A stretch of 64,000 bases of DNA from Apiosordaria backusii (GCA_030549205.1 JAUKTV010000014.1:372001-436000), one strand, 5' to 3'. Shown: positions 1 to 12,162, numbered from the stretch's first letter. The notes: generated by a model not told the origin, from the sequence alone. Numbers and translations are program-made.

Positions 1-2986
1 CGTTGGCTTTCTCCGTCACCTCCACATGGCGTAGTAACCGAGTGCTTGGAACAGATTCGTTAGCGTTCTGTTCCCGGCTTTGACTCCAGAGCCTCTCGAG
101 TTTCGATTCGCACGCAGTGAACAAGATGAGATAATCCTCCCGCGCCGAGCTGTGAACGACACCATAAATAAACTTGTGATGACACCATTGGAAGACCGTC
201 TGCCATTGCGTGCGTCACTGTCACTATCACAAGGCCGACTTATGCATAGGTCAGCAGCACATGGTCACAATTCTTCAAGAAGACTTGTGCAGGCTCTTGG
301 TATCAAGAATAGAATATCGACCGACAGAAGCTCGATGTTGGCCGTGTGATGGCACCACTAACCGACAGGAAGATGGAAGAGATCAGTTCAGATGGATTTC
401 CTGAGCGCTTATTGCAACATGATGCCCAACTGTCGGAGGAACGGCGCCAGCAGAAGCCGGCAACTTGCTTGATTGGGCACATGATAATGTTGGCAGTTCA
501 AAGCATGTCGAAACGGCCGAAGGGAGTATCGGGTTCTACGATCATAGGGCAGGCTTTGTATCGGGAAGTTAAGATTCAGATCTTGTTCTGTAATCTGCAG
601 AGGATCACCAGCCAGCCATGAACTTGTTGGAGTGTCGCACAGTGGTCTTCGGCTTTCGATGTGAGGTTGAGAGGTGGGGGGCCGTCCGTGTGTGGAGTGT
701 GGAGGTTGAATTAACCGCCCTGCAACGCAGGGGTTACGTTAGGTGTGGGGCTGGCCCAATCAACGGTCGCCCAGGGTGCTCTGGAACACTTGGTGCATGA
801 GAGACGCCAGCTTGTGATTCGCAGGGGTGCCAAAGACTTTGTGACAGACAATGGCATTGCATTGACCCCTAAGAGTCTCACAGACACAGTCAACCGCCCA
901 GCCAAGACTTCGACGACTGGTTCATGAGAAAAAGTCTCATGCGCAATTTCAAGAGGCTATCATCGCATTCTACCAGACGGGAAAGCTCCCATTTGCCGGT
1001 CTTAAAGGTGGCTCAATCTCGCAAACGGCCGCCAAAAGGACAGGCCGAACATGTCATCGGATGGCTGAGCTGTCGTTGTGCTGCTTGATGTACCAGTCAT
1101 CAACCGTCTCTAGCTGGCCATCTTTCATCCCATGAGGTATTCTGAGGCGAGTCTCTGCCTGCCATGTCTGATACTGACACTGGATGACAGCCAGTGACAG
1201 CAACTCACAGGTCAGATGGCAGGCGTCGTCCACGAGCTGAAGAAGCGGCCCAGGCACAGCAACCTTGACGCATGGCTGCAAATGGCGCCGCCGCCAGTGA
1301 CGTCCGCACCCTGTCGATCTGGTGAGCCTCGACAGGGGGCCGTTCGATCCCTGGCACTATGCTCTGCATCCTCTGCTCGGAGCCTCCCAGCGACAGCCGG
1401 ACGCTTACGATGATGGTTCGACGACAGTGGTGAAAACATTCGATGGACCATCTCGCCAACACAGATGGTATATACGTGTTCCATTCTTGCTTCTACCATT
1501 GGGCCTCCTCCAGGCCCTACCACCGGAGCGATCGGACAAGGAGGAGCCTCAGATTTGCACAGCTGTTGGGACATTGAATCCGTATGCCATCCCGTGTACC
1601 AAAAGAATTGAACAATCCCAAACAAGACATTTCCCCTGCCCCTATTCCTTTTCTTCTTTCGACCAGTCTCGGATGTTTCTTCTTGCGTGCCCCTTGGCCA
1701 GTGCCCCTTGGGATAGCAGCTCCACTGGGAGAGACAGTGCTCGAAGGTTGAAAGGGGAACCCTGTCGCCTGTAACAGTGGGCTTCAGAAACCTCCACAAC
1801 CCAGGCCTCATTCACGTTTTGTAAAGCCAGCCCGGACCTGGCAAGCCAAGTTTCTCGGGGGGCCTGCATGATCAGCTCCCCCAGTTTGGCCGTCCCCAAA
1901 CAAGCCCACGAGTTGATTCCTCGCTTCTGGCGGACAGCGTCCGAAAAAGAGGCCCTTCCCGCACTCGACCTGCTCATCGGTGCTGGCTGCTATCCAATTC
2001 AGGCTGGACATCGATCATTCTTTTCCTCGCCCTTCCCACCTTGCTCCTATCCTTTTGCTCAACCTTCCAATCTTTCTGGCCTTGGTATTGCCAGCTGAAC
2101 TATCTAACGTAATTAATACTTATCCTTAATAATCGCCGTCAGCATCATAATACTCGTTCGCCGCCTGCCTACCACTCGCTTCTCTCGACCCGAGAGTCTG
2201 GATTCAACGCCGATACGCTGTGGCAGTTGTCGTTGGTAGCACATGGCCTGCTGCATCCACTATAGCAATATCGACACGATCGCCAGGAACAGAGCTAGCT
2301 CAGCAGGGGAAGAGAAGCCCATTCGCACAACCGACATACCGAGGGCTGCACGCGCCGCAGTCTAGATTGACGGATCCACGATCATAATTCAAGGAACACT
2401 CCGAAGAACACACACCGCAGTAGGGCGGAGGAACACGAAGACGAGAGAAAGTGGGACGACAGCAACACCAATAAGCTGCAGGACAGTCTCAGCGGGAGGA
2501 GTCCACCTCGTTTGTCGCCTGTGGCATCTTGGTTTGTCTTGTGAGGAGCAAGCAGAACAGCAGACCTCATCACACGCCAAGTGGACGCTAGCTGTCAACC
2601 CTTTTACCATCGGATCACAGCCTGCGATCGGAGTAATTATAGAGGACGGTAGAGAGATATTAAAGCCTGTAATTCAGGAACTCAAGCCGTCTTTTTCTTC
2701 CCAGCAGAAAGACGGAGGAACAGACGCTTGACTCAACCCCCCTGGTTGCCGCCAGCCCGAGCTAGTGCATCCAACCCCTGTCGCTCTCCATCTTTGCCTG
2801 CCCAAATCCTACCCTTTAATAGCCACACAACCCCTCAACGCCCGTCGACCGCCCGACGCACAACCGCCCAGGTTTCAGCAACATCGCGTACAGAAAAACT
2901 ATTTCCTCGCGACGCTTCTCTCAAGTGTCGCAAGGTCAGACCGGCTTTGATAGCCCTTTCTTTGCAGCTTTCATACCAGAGCAGTC
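1..2986. other. Non-coding stretch upstream of noxR
   Basis: No open frame here has recognisable protein similarity, a plausible intron structure or sustained coding character. The frames present are short and overlap on both strands. The last few hundred bases, rich in C and T (for example 2700-2900), probably hold the promoter and 5' leader of the NADPH oxidase regulator that starts at 2987. A fragment at about 926-1130 reads as weakly coding-like but has no clean start and soon stops. Confidence 0.5.
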
Positions 2987-4910
2987 ATGTCTTTAAAACA
3001 GGTAAGATCATAACACACTGACTGAGTGGACGCACTTGGTGGAGAACAGCTCAGCTTACACGCCTGACTATAGGAAATAGAAACTTGGGTCGAGGCCCTC
3101 AAGTACTACGACAACAATGAGTTCGACGAAGCCCTCCAGGCCTTTGAGAGGATCTCGGATACCTCCAAGATTCTGTTTAACATGGGCGTGATCAATGCGA
3201 CCCTCGGCCAGCACGAGCAAGCTGTACGTTGGCCCCCAACCCCCCTTTTCTCCGTTGTTGATGTTAGGGGGAAAAGCAAAAGACAACAAAGGATACTGAC
3301 ACACAAACAGGTTGAGTGCTACCAACGCGCCGTCAAACTCGACCAGTATCTCGCCGTCGCTTACTTCCAACAAGGTGTATCCAACTTTCTGCTCGGTGAT
3401 TTTGAGGAGGCCTTGGCGAACTTCAACGACACACTTCTCTACCTCCGCGGCAACACATTGATCGACTATGGGCAGCTTGGTTTGATCTTCAAGCTTTACT
3501 CTTGCGAGGTCCTGTTCAACCGTGGCCTCTGCTACATCTACCTCGAGCAAATGGAGGCTGGTATGCAAGATTTGCAGTACGCCGTTAAGGAGAAGGTGGT
3601 GGAGGACCACAACGTGATCAACGATGCCATTAGGGACGAGGCGAAGGTGAGATGGAAGCCCCTATTTGTTTACAAGTCATCGTAGATCTAACCTTCCTTC
3701 ACAGGGCTACACCGTGTTCTCAATTCCTGTCGGTGTTGTCTACAGGCCCAACGAGGCCAAGGTGCGAAACTTGCAACAAAAGGACTACCTCGGAAAGGCC
3801 AGATTAGTTGCTGCTTCGGACCGAGCCAATGCCTTTACTGGATTTGCCGGTGCTGAGATGAAGCAATCTGTATGCGCCCCCTGTTTCACACTTGCCTTTC
3901 TTGGAAGATGTTACTGACAAGCGAACAACAGACGGGCCCAATCGAAGTCAAGGACGACAGGCCACAAGAATCCCTCTCCTTTGCCGCCAGCAACCTCGTC
4001 AAACCCGGCCTCCAATCCAGAAGACAGCAATCCGAACCACCAAACAGCCGCAACGTCTTCCCTCCCACCCCACCACCCGAGAACGACAAGCCGGCGCAAA
4101 TGAGCCGCGGTGCCTCCGTTCGCAACGGCCCCAAGCCCGTCCCCAGCCGCCTCAATCTCGAAAAGTCCCGCCCAAGCGACCGCTACGAAAAGGCCTCCCC
4201 AGACGACGGACCGCGCGAGCAGCAGCGTCGCCCAAGCCGCTCCGCCTCTGCTGCCGCTCCCCCTTCCCGCAGCTACTCCCAGCGCGAAGCCCCTTCCAGG
4301 AGAAGAAGGGAAGAAGAGGAGGACACGTACAACGACGATCTCTACGACATGTACCAAGGCGGCGGCGGCTCCCGAAACAGCCGCTCCCAACGGAGCAACC
4401 GCAGTGGCAACCAACGGGACAGGTACATCGAGGAAGAAGACGAAGAGGGTAGCGACTACGACGACGGTTCCTTCGACGAGGGCGACTTTGAGATGGTAGC
4501 GCCCAGGAGACCAGGTCCCGGCTCTGTGTCTGGCGGGTCTAAGCGCGGGTCATCCAGGAGAGACGCTCTCAGGACGATCAGGGTAAAAGTCCACGCCAAC
4601 GATGTGCGGTACATCATGGTCGGGCCGGCGGTGGAGTTCCCCGACTTCGCGGCCAAGATCAGGGAGAAGTTCAATATCCCCTCGAGGGGCCAGTTTTTGA
4701 TCAAGTTCAAGGATGAGGACTCGCCGGAGCTGATCACCATGGTGGACCAGGACGATTTAGAGATGGTGATGACTGGTGTGAGGCAGGCCGCGAGGAAGGC
4801 GAGGTCGGAGACGGGGAAGATGGAGGTATGTTTTTCTCCACAAAGGTCTCTCATTACTGTTGAAGGTGTGCTAACGATTATATCAACAGGTCTGGGTTGA
4901 ACTACAATAA
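2987..4910 (+). CDS. noxR: NADPH oxidase regulator NoxR (p67phox-like; TPR and PB1 domains)
   Basis: This is the fungal counterpart of p67phox, the cytosolic activator of the superoxide-producing NADPH oxidases NoxA and NoxB. In the family it works with Rac GTPase and is needed for sexual fruiting, polarised hyphal growth and cell fusion. I infer six exons: 2987-3001, 3074-3223, 3311-3646, 3705-3869, 3932-4825 and 4890-4910, giving 526 aa. The N-terminal 190 or so residues are tetratricopeptide repeats (ILFNMGVINATLG, AVAYFQQGVSNFLLGDFEEA, FNRGLCYIYLEQMEAGMQD), the Rac-binding module. The middle is a disordered Pro/Ser/Arg-rich linker with acidic runs. The last 90 residues form a PB1 domain (RTIRVKVHANDVRYIMV through WVELQ). 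The start is set by the five-codon first exon MSLKQ, which matches the family. First and last coding exons are very small (15 and 21 nt). All introns have GT-AG ends. Confidence 0.95.
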
Positions 4911-7285
4911 TACTCTTGCGCATCCCTTTTTTTTTTTGTTTTCAAACGCAAACGAAACTCGTATTATATACCCCGGCAGGCTCTCACGCCCACCAAAACC
5001 CCACCCCCTTATCATACATCTATCTACCTACCTATCTCAATACACACACAAAATACGAAGTAATGAATGGAATGATAGCAAAAAAGCCTCTTGTTCACAA
5101 AAAACAAAATCATCTGCTTTCCTTCCTTCACTTACACAACCCACCCCCTCTATGGACATATTTTCTCCCCCGTTTTTAGCATATTTCTTTTTTACATCTC
5201 TTGCATAAGACTTCTTTTTTTTTTTTCATCTTGATCATTTCTACTTTCAGGGAAAGGGAATTGGATTGTTTGTTTCAGATTTCAAAGAAGCCATGGAGAA
5301 AGAGGCGTTTGATTTGGTGTCGCTTTTGTTTACTTGGTGTTGATGACGATGGAAAATCTACAGTTGGTTTGGTTATTTGTCGAGATATCCCCCTTTGATA
5401 GGAAGAAGAAGAAGAGGAGGAGGAGGAGGAAGTTGGAGGGACATTCGGTAGAGCTTAATTATTTTTTTGAACAACCGGTTGAAATTGTATTCCCTTTTTT
5501 GTTTTCTGCTATTTTTACCTAGTACCTTTTTCCCCCTTTTCTACTCTTTGTCGTGATGAATTTTCTTTTTACTATGTATGTGGGTGTGTGTGCTTGTTAT
5601 CTGGTAACAAGGCGTCTATATGGGTTGGGGATGATGACTTTCTTACTATTAAAGGACAGGAGGAGGTGTGGTGACGGAAAGGGCAGCTGTTCAAGGGAAC
5701 AGAGAGGGGGTGTGGGAGCGTTTAGATAAAACAGAGAGGCTTCTTGTTGATACCAAAGTTTACCCGTGGCTGGTGAGAGGCTGGGAGGATGGATAGCATA
5801 GCGTTATGAAGAATATACACCTGGATGGTGATGTGAATTGAGACACGCAAGCAAACCTAGTAGAAGTTGCCTCTCTTGCCTGGTGCATGTGTATGCCTTG
5901 ACACGCCTTGTCGAGCATTGACAAAGACATGTACTTGCACAGCGATAACTCAAAAATAAACACCCGACGAAGACGAAATAGCTTTGAACTGCTTGATATT
6001 GATATATATATATGTACACCACATTTAAGGGCTTATGCCATCGTACAAAAATCTAGTTTTTGGATATTTGTTGTTGTTTGTGTTTGGTTTCCCACCTGAT
6101 TTACTACCCACCCAACCTCCTTTTCTGCCCTTGGACTCGGTTGCGTCTTGTCTCAGTCACTGGAGGCGAGGCTTTGTCCCGTGGAGATCGCCTAGACGGA
6201 TTCGTCACATCTCGGCCGATTCAGTGTGTAGCGGCACGACGATGCGTTATTCAATATCGTGTGCCTTGGCCATGTGGAGGTAGATATGGTAGAGAGATGC
6301 AATCTTGCTGCTCCCTAGGCCTGTTGTCCATCTGAGGGGAAGGACGGTTGATGTATTGCCCAACCCATGTACTAGATTTCCACTTTGCTCTTGATGTCGT
6401 CCAACTGCAACAACGCCGGTATAACCAGGCCCTTTCCTTCCCCAACGCCCACGTCAAAAGGGCACCAACAGCACGAGTAAGCACTCCTTGGTCTAAAGCA
6501 ATAAACACACAGCCTGCATAGCACCCACCAGCCAAGCAGACGAGCCCGAGGAAGAAAAAGAAAAAAGCAAAACACACTTGAGATGCCAAATATGGCATGC
6601 AATGGTATGGCAACCGTACACAGAAAGAAAAAGCCCAGACCCAGTCGGAAGGCCTTCATAACGCCGCGAAGAAAAAAGTCAAAATCAGCCCATGCCGTTC
6701 CCTTCCCCTTGACCCCATCCACGACGCCACACCTCGTGCGCACCCTAATCCTTTGGATATAGTTAAACAGCGTAGAAAAACAAGCAGAACATGCACACCT
6801 GAAAACATACAAAAAAGTATTTACACGCATCACCCATGTCTGACGCCTGACGACCAAAACCAAAGCCAGTTGAACCCCAAGAGCCACAGAAAGAAAGAAA
6901 ACAATGCAGAAACTTCTGCCATACACTAAGTTAAGCTCCATCTGGATTGACATACTGTCGACTATTTGGCCGCTGACATGCCACTATGGCTCCTTTTCAT
7001 CCTTTTTTTTTTCAACAGTAAGTGGGTGCAGAGGCTTTTACACCCACCCCCTTGTGTGCCAGCGTCGATGTGATACATGTGTTGGCGCAACTCCTTTCAG
7101 ACCTTGTGGTTGTGGCTCGTTCTAGCAAACGGCACATACAACCGAATTCAGGTAGGGAGTACATGGCGACAAGCCCATTGTTGTACTTGTCGCGTGGTTC
7201 CGAAGAACATGTCGGTATGGCAACCGAATCTCAACATATGATATCAACGTCCTGGGCGGCCAATTAACTGCCATCGTGCTCGATC
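4911..7285. other. Intergenic stretch between two convergent genes
   Basis: This stretch holds the 3' flanks of noxR and of the minus-strand gene ending at 7286. It contains T-rich runs, a purine-rich (GAA/GGA) run at about 5401-5432 and TA-rich pieces, but no frame with coding character on either strand. I see no tRNA or other RNA gene. Confidence 0.5.
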
Positions 7286-8821
7286 CTAGGAGTTGACCAT
7301 GAGTGAAAGTTGCCTTGTAGGATCCTCCTCCATCATTTCGATTTGAGTCAGTCGGCCTTCCAGTGCCCCCATCCTGCTGTCCACAAGAGGTTGCATGCCT
7401 CCATTCGTCATGGGAGCATTGGCCATGTTGCCGCCTCCCATGTTAGCGGTTGGCATGCTTGGAGTGCCCATGGATGGTACGCCGCCATTCCCAAGCATCG
7501 CCGGTCGACCTGCTTCAAGAGCTTCTAATCGTTTCTCCATGTTGTCTAAGCGCTGGACAACAGCCTGCTCCAATCGACTGAAGCCTTGGTTCATATCATG
7601 TGCGATGCGGTCAACCTTGTTATTCAAGCTCCTAATACTCTGCGCGACAGGGGTATTCTCTTGTCCCGGTTGAGCCGCAGGAACACGCGCCTCGTGGTTA
7701 TGCCGGATCTCTTGAACGACAAACCTCCACTGGTTACCCAAGTTGACCTCACACACGGCCTTCGCACGCCATGGGCAGTCGACCTTGCGTGTGCTTGGAT
7801 TGCGCTTCTTGGCTGTGCTGTTGTATTTGACGCCGCCACGATCGCATACAAGATCATAGCGCGTCGGTTTGCCATCGCGATAGTTGCTGGCGCGTAGCTT
7901 CACGATGGAGTAACCTTGCTCTTTAGCATGACGCTGTACCGCGGCAAGCAGCTCGTCGAAAGTCTGGTATATACTTTCGGGAGGCGGGCCCAAGCCACCC
8001 CCAGGAATGCCTGGTACTGGCGACTGCGGTGGCATTGAGGAGGCCGAGCCAAGCTGGGGTGCAGGTTGAGACGAACCGGCGGGAGTGGGCGTGCCAGGCC
8101 AGACCGGCAGATTCGAGTAGGAAGTTCCGGCAGAGGTCGGGTTCGCCACGGCCGCGGGAGAAGAATCGCCAGCGGTGTGCTTCACGCCGTACTGCTGCTG
8201 AAAGAGAGCGCGGCTGTCAGGCTTGGCCGACGGGTTCACGCTGATATTAGGCCGCTGCTGCTGCGGTTGCTGTTGGTGCTGCTGCGGCGGCTGTTGTTGT
8301 TGCGGCTGGGGCTGCTGCTGCGATTGTTGATGCTGTTGTTGCGCCTGTTGGGGAGCGTGGTGGTGGTGGGTATGCTGCTGGTGAGGGTGCTGAGAGTGCT
8401 GTTGTTGGTGCTGGCCGTGATGCTGGTGCTGCTCTCCAGCAAGGTTGCTCAGACTGCTCAGACCAGACGTCGGATCGGGATGCGGGGAGGGGGCGAGGGT
8501 GGGTTGGGGATCGGGGTACTGGGTATGGGCATGTTGATGTTGGGGATTGTTGTAGCTGTTCATCAAGCCGTCTGGCTCGTGGGATCTATCGAGCTGCTGT
8601 GATGAGAAGCTGGATTGAATTGGCACGGTGTCAATGACATGGCTGCGCACGGCCTGGGGGTGGTTGTTGTTTGCCATGGCGGCACCCCAGCCCTGGGGAA
8701 CTTGACTGACAGGGGTGAGTGCTGGAGAGCCAGTATTTCCGGTCTCCGGCACCCTGGAGTTGCGCTGGCGCTTGCGGCCCCGTGGCTGCTGCGAAGCTCC
8801 TGGAGCTCCCTGGGAATCCAT
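7286..8821 (-). CDS. FAR1/WRKY-GCM1-type DNA-binding protein, Gln/His-rich
   Basis: This is a single-exon gene of 511 aa if it starts at 8821, where MDSQGAP has a good context (caccATGG); an in-frame ATG at 8833 would add four residues. Residues about 1-190 are low complexity, with long Gln and His runs and a basic patch (RGRKRQR). Residues about 285-375 form a compact domain that begins YQTFDELLAAVQRHAKEQGY and contains DLVCDRGG, DCPWRAKAVCEV and IRHNHEA. This C...C...HxH pattern is that of the FAR1 zinc-binding fold of the WRKY-GCM1 superfamily, which also sits at the N-terminus of Mutator-like transposases. A helical segment follows (SIRSLNNKVDRIAHDMNQGF to LEALEAG), probably a coiled coil for dimerisation. 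No transposase catalytic domain is present. I infer a nuclear DNA-binding regulator domesticated from a mobile element lineage. Its targets are unknown. Confidence 0.75.
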   Translation of the reverse strand: MDSQGAPGASQQPRGRKRQRNSRVPETGNTGSPALTPVSQVPQGWGAAMANNNHPQAVRSHVIDTVPIQSSFSSQQLDRSHEPDGLMNSYNNPQHQHAHTQYPDPQPTLAPSPHPDPTSGLSSLSNLAGEQHQHHGQHQQQHSQHPHQQHTHHHHAPQQAQQQHQQSQQQPQPQQQQPPQQHQQQPQQQRPNISVNPSAKPDSRALFQQQYGVKHTAGDSSPAAVANPTSAGTSYSNLPVWPGTPTPAGSSQPAPQLGSASSMPPQSPVPGIPGGGLGPPPESIYQTFDELLAAVQRHAKEQGYSIVKLRASNYRDGKPTRYDLVCDRGGVKYNSTAKKRNPSTRKVDCPWRAKAVCEVNLGNQWRFVVQEIRHNHEARVPAAQPGQENTPVAQSIRSLNNKVDRIAHDMNQGFSRLEQAVVQRLDNMEKRLEALEAGRPAMLGNGGVPSMGTPSMPTANMGGGNMANAPMTNGGMQPLVDSRMGALEGRLTQIEMMEEDPTRQLSLMVNS

Positions 8822-9727
8822 GGTGATTGGCAAGAATTTTGAGAACCGCCTTGGTCGTGTGGAACAGCCAGTGGAAATACTGTGCTGCGTGCTGCGAGCT
8901 GCGAGGCAGAGAAAGAGGCGCCCCGACCCTTCGCGAGGTGCGCGTCAGGTGTCGGGTGTGAGGTGCGTGCGTTGATGCAGGTACGTACTGTGATGCTGTA
9001 CCGTATGTATACTGGACAGTGAAGATTCTGGCCGACCTGAGCGCTGAAGAGACTTTGGTTCCAGGTTTGGGGCGTGGTGCTGTGTGTGATGAATGAGCAT
9101 GTACACGACGCGCACCGTGTGTATTTTTGCCGATCCGCCAGCGACAAAGCAGCAACAGCGGCGTAACGTGCGGCTTTTGTGGCCAGTCGCGGGTTTCCTG
9201 GACGGAGGGTGATTGTTGAAAGTTTCCCAGGTTTGCTGTGCTGTGTCAAAGCTGCTTCTTCCCAACGGAAAAGCAAGAAGCTGGACTTCTAGGTCGACTC
9301 CTGCCCGTCTTTCGCTGTGGCCCAAGCGCCCCGCTGCATTCTCAGCCACAGAGTCCCATGCCTTCGCAGAAGAGGGAGGCAAAAAGCTTGTTTGCCAAGC
9401 TTTGCTGGCTCTTTGGTAGCAGCCGAGCCAACAGCTCGACTTCTGTCAGCCTCGCAGCAAATCACAGTGCGTCGTCTCCCCGCCGTCTTTCATTGATTCA
9501 TCTCTGGTTGATTGCTCGCGTATTCCAAACCTTGCTGCCAGTGATGGAATTCTAGATGGATGCCTGCCCTCATGTAAACTTTCATCTTCGGATATAAGAT
9601 ACGTTGCAGTTCTCGCTGCTCCCTCATCTCGCTCTCATCCCTTATCAGAGTGAGATTCAACTCTCCGTCTGTGCCTTGCATCCAGCACTGTCACTGAAAC
9701 AAGACGGCATCCTGGAAACAAGCGAAA
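8822..9727. promoter_or_regulatory. Divergent promoter region, FAR1-type factor / small helical protein
   Basis: These 906 bases separate two genes transcribed away from each other, so both promoters and both 5' leaders must lie here. The open frames seen are short, overlap on opposite strands and have no recognisable product. No specific operator could be assigned. Confidence 0.5.
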
Positions 9728-10246
9728 ATGGCCAGCAACCATCCAACCCAGTCCCAGCCGGCCAAAGACAGCGCGCAGGAGGAGGAGAGGCTGGAGGATG
9801 CACTCTATCACTTGAACCAGCTGCATCTCCAGGCAAGTTATGCACATTGGTCAACTTACTCGTTGTGATCCGGGGGCATATGCTAACGTCGGATGCAGCT
9901 TCGACGGCTTCGCTCGGCGCTTCCGCGCATGTTGGAGCCATTGAACACCAAACAACCCTCCCGTACGTTGCCTCCAACCCCTGCCCGACCCTCCCTTTCG
10001 TATTCTGACCAAAATCACCGATAACATCTAGCCGAGGCCATGTATTCCGCCTTTATGCAATCCGTGGATTCCACAACGAAAGAGCTGGGCAGCTTCCGAG
10101 ATGCCCTCGCAAGCCGCGAGATCAGGACCATATTAGCCAAAGCTAATGAAAGTCAAAAACGAGACCCCAAGGGCATCAAACAATGGCGAGCCATGGACGA
10201 TCCTTTTTGGGCCGATCCTGACCGCAAGAGAGTGAAAACAGAATGA
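9728..10246 (+). CDS. Small helical protein of unknown function (127 aa)
   Basis: Three exons are supported: 9728-9832, 9899-9962 and 10032-10246. The first intron has a GC donor (CAG|gcaagt) and a clear gctaac branch site before tgcag; the second is an ordinary gtacgt...ctag intron. The joined protein starts MASNHPTQ and holds an amphipathic helix (DALYHLNQLHLQLRRLRSAL), a PRMLEPL segment, a second helical stretch (MYSAFMQSVDSTTKEL) and a basic C-terminus (RKRVKTE) that could be a nuclear signal. The size and helical pattern recall small Mediator-type subunits, but I do not recognise the family and claim no function. Gene structure is well supported because both splice junctions keep one open frame. 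It lies 446 bases upstream of the eL34 gene on the same strand. Confidence 0.7.
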
Positions 10247-10692
10247 GATGTTTGGAAGACGGGTTTTGAGGGGGTACGATTTGGAGTTAGGAGTTAGCTC
10301 GTGCAGTTTATTTCATGGAATAAATATCTTCGGCCTTGGTTTTGAGCCCCTTCACATCCTCTTTCGAAGTAATGCTTCAAACTTTGGAGATGGTGAGTGA
10401 AGTTCGGGGTGAGGTGAGATGGTGGTGGGATTGAGCAAGTGCTGATAAGATAGAGAGATCAAGCCTTATCAACCCCTCACCAGCCACACAGTTATGTAGG
10501 CTTTGTGGCGTGGGCCAGTGCGCGGGCAGCCGTTGCAGCAAACTGCCAACTGCCAACCCTCGAAATCGGAGAATTGGTGGGGCCTGGATTTGCGCCCACA
10601 CAGAAATTTCCAAACTGTCCCTCAAAATTCATCCACCAAGCACACCGTGATCGAGTCGACGGAAACATCACGACAGCGACATCACCGCAGCA
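10247..10692. promoter_or_regulatory. 3' end of small gene and promoter of eL34
   Basis: This holds the 3' flank of the 127-aa gene, then the promoter and leader of the ribosomal protein gene. No TATA-like or other named element stands out. Confidence 0.4.
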
Positions 10693-11487
10693 ATGGCCAA
10701 CAACAGAGTCACCTACCGTCGCCGGAACCCGTGAGTCGCCCCGAATCAATTCCTCTCGTACAGACCATGGAATTCGAGATTGGGGAGGAATAATTTGGCT
10801 GACTCGGTCTTTTCTCTGCAGCTACAACACCACGTCCAACCGGACGCGGGTTGTCAAGACCCCCGGTGGTGAGCTCCGTGTTCTTCACATCAAGAAGCGC
10901 GGCACTGCCCCCAAGTGCGGCGACTGCGGCATCAAGCTCCCTGGTGTAAGTTTTATGCGAATCTTTAGTGATGCACGAACGGGAGAGGGAATGGATCGAG
11001 AATGGGAAATTGGGTTGAGCGGCGGAACCACGATTGCATCGACTTCTCGATTTCAATACAAAATCCACATGACGAGACACTCCCCGAACAATTCAGAACC
11101 GACTTGAATATCTTCAAGAGTTGCACCTCGAATGCTCGATATCGACTCCGTACAACATGTTTTGCTTTCAAATCCACCGGCCAAGCCCAACGTCAACTCG
11201 AGAGCCGGAAGAGGAGTGATGGAGAGGACTTATCGGATCATTTTGCAACGAGCTTCACACGAGAAAGGAGCGAAGTGCTGACAGTACCGTTTCTATAGAT
11301 CCCCGCCCTCCGCCCCAAGGAGTATGCCCAGATCTCCAAGCCCAAGAAGACCGTCCAGCGCGCGTACGGTGGCTCAAGATGCGGCAACTGCGTCCGTGAC
11401 CGTATCGTCCGGGCTTTCCTCATTGAGGAGCAGAAGATCGTCAAGAAGGTGCTGAAGGAGCAGACCGCCGCCGACAAGAAGAAATAA
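10693..11487 (+). CDS. rpl34: 60S ribosomal protein eL34
   Basis: This encodes the large-subunit ribosomal protein eL34, 116 aa. Exons are 10693-10730, 10822-10945 and 11299-11487, joined in one open frame. The protein starts MANNRVTYRRRNP and includes PKCGDCGIKLPG and GGSRCGNCVRDRIVRAFL, the two CxxC pairs that bind zinc in many members of the family, then a lysine-rich tail (KEQTAADKKK). The first intron follows the second base of codon 13. The second intron is long for this window (353 nt) and ends after a gctgac branch site and ttctatag. Long introns are common in ribosomal protein genes of filamentous fungi. Product and splice sites are secure. Confidence 0.97.
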
Positions 11488-12162
11488 ATCAACAATCTTT
11501 TACTCGGTTCAGGTCAGGGCAGACGGTGCTAGTTGATGGTCTCATTGCTTCGGTGTTCACGGGAAAAGGGCTGCATCCCATGCGTATACAGCCCGGGTTT
11601 TGGCTGTCTCTGTTCTTAGGGCTGCTTTCGACTCTGGAATGAGGTTCGCAAATGGAAATGGACTTCAGGCTGCTTTTTTCATGGGGAGTAGTGGGATATA
11701 TTATTTGCGTGATTCCCCCATAGCTGCGGGAGGTTCTCAGCGCCCATTGCTGAGCCGCTAGACGACGAGACGGAATTCAGCACAAGTTCGCCCAATGTTG
11801 TGTTGTGGTGTTTTATGAGAACTTGTGGGTCTTTTGAGTTTTTATGATTATCTGTGCTATTCGTCGAGATCGGACACACGGCGTTGGGAGATGGCAGAGG
11901 AATCCAAAACGTTCAATGATTGCATGCTGTCTCCCATCTCCAAAAGCCACAAAAGTGTCTTTCTTTGTGTTGCCCAACCCACGTTTCCTGACCCCTGCAA
12001 GTGACGTCGAGCTCCGCCCAAATTATTTCCAATTGAGAGAGCTCTCTCCTCCAAGCCCAAAGGTCTTTGCAACCTCCAACAAGGGTACAACGTACAGCAA
12101 CACCAACACTCCACGCCAGGCTGATACCGTTGCGCAAATCATAGAAGTTGCTTTCACAGTTC
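11488..12162. promoter_or_regulatory. eL34 3' flank and NDUFAF3-like promoter
   Basis: I see no gene in this stretch. The first part is the 3' flank of eL34, and the last 150 or so bases, C/T-rich and CA-rich, look like the leader of the next gene. Confidence 0.45.

Noticed and set aside
1325..1360. tRNA-like B box (gttcgatcc)
   Set aside because: No T-stem, no A box at the right distance and no cloverleaf can be drawn.
4110..4499. Alternative long frames inside noxR exon 5
   Set aside because: They are shadows of a GC-rich disordered coding exon. The frame with TPR and PB1 domains is the real one.
10946..11298. Possible box C/D snoRNA in the long eL34 intron (gtgatgg at about 11216, ctga at about 11279)
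   Set aside because: The C box is imperfect, no terminal stem pairs the flanks, and the CTGA is part of the intron's gctgac branch site.
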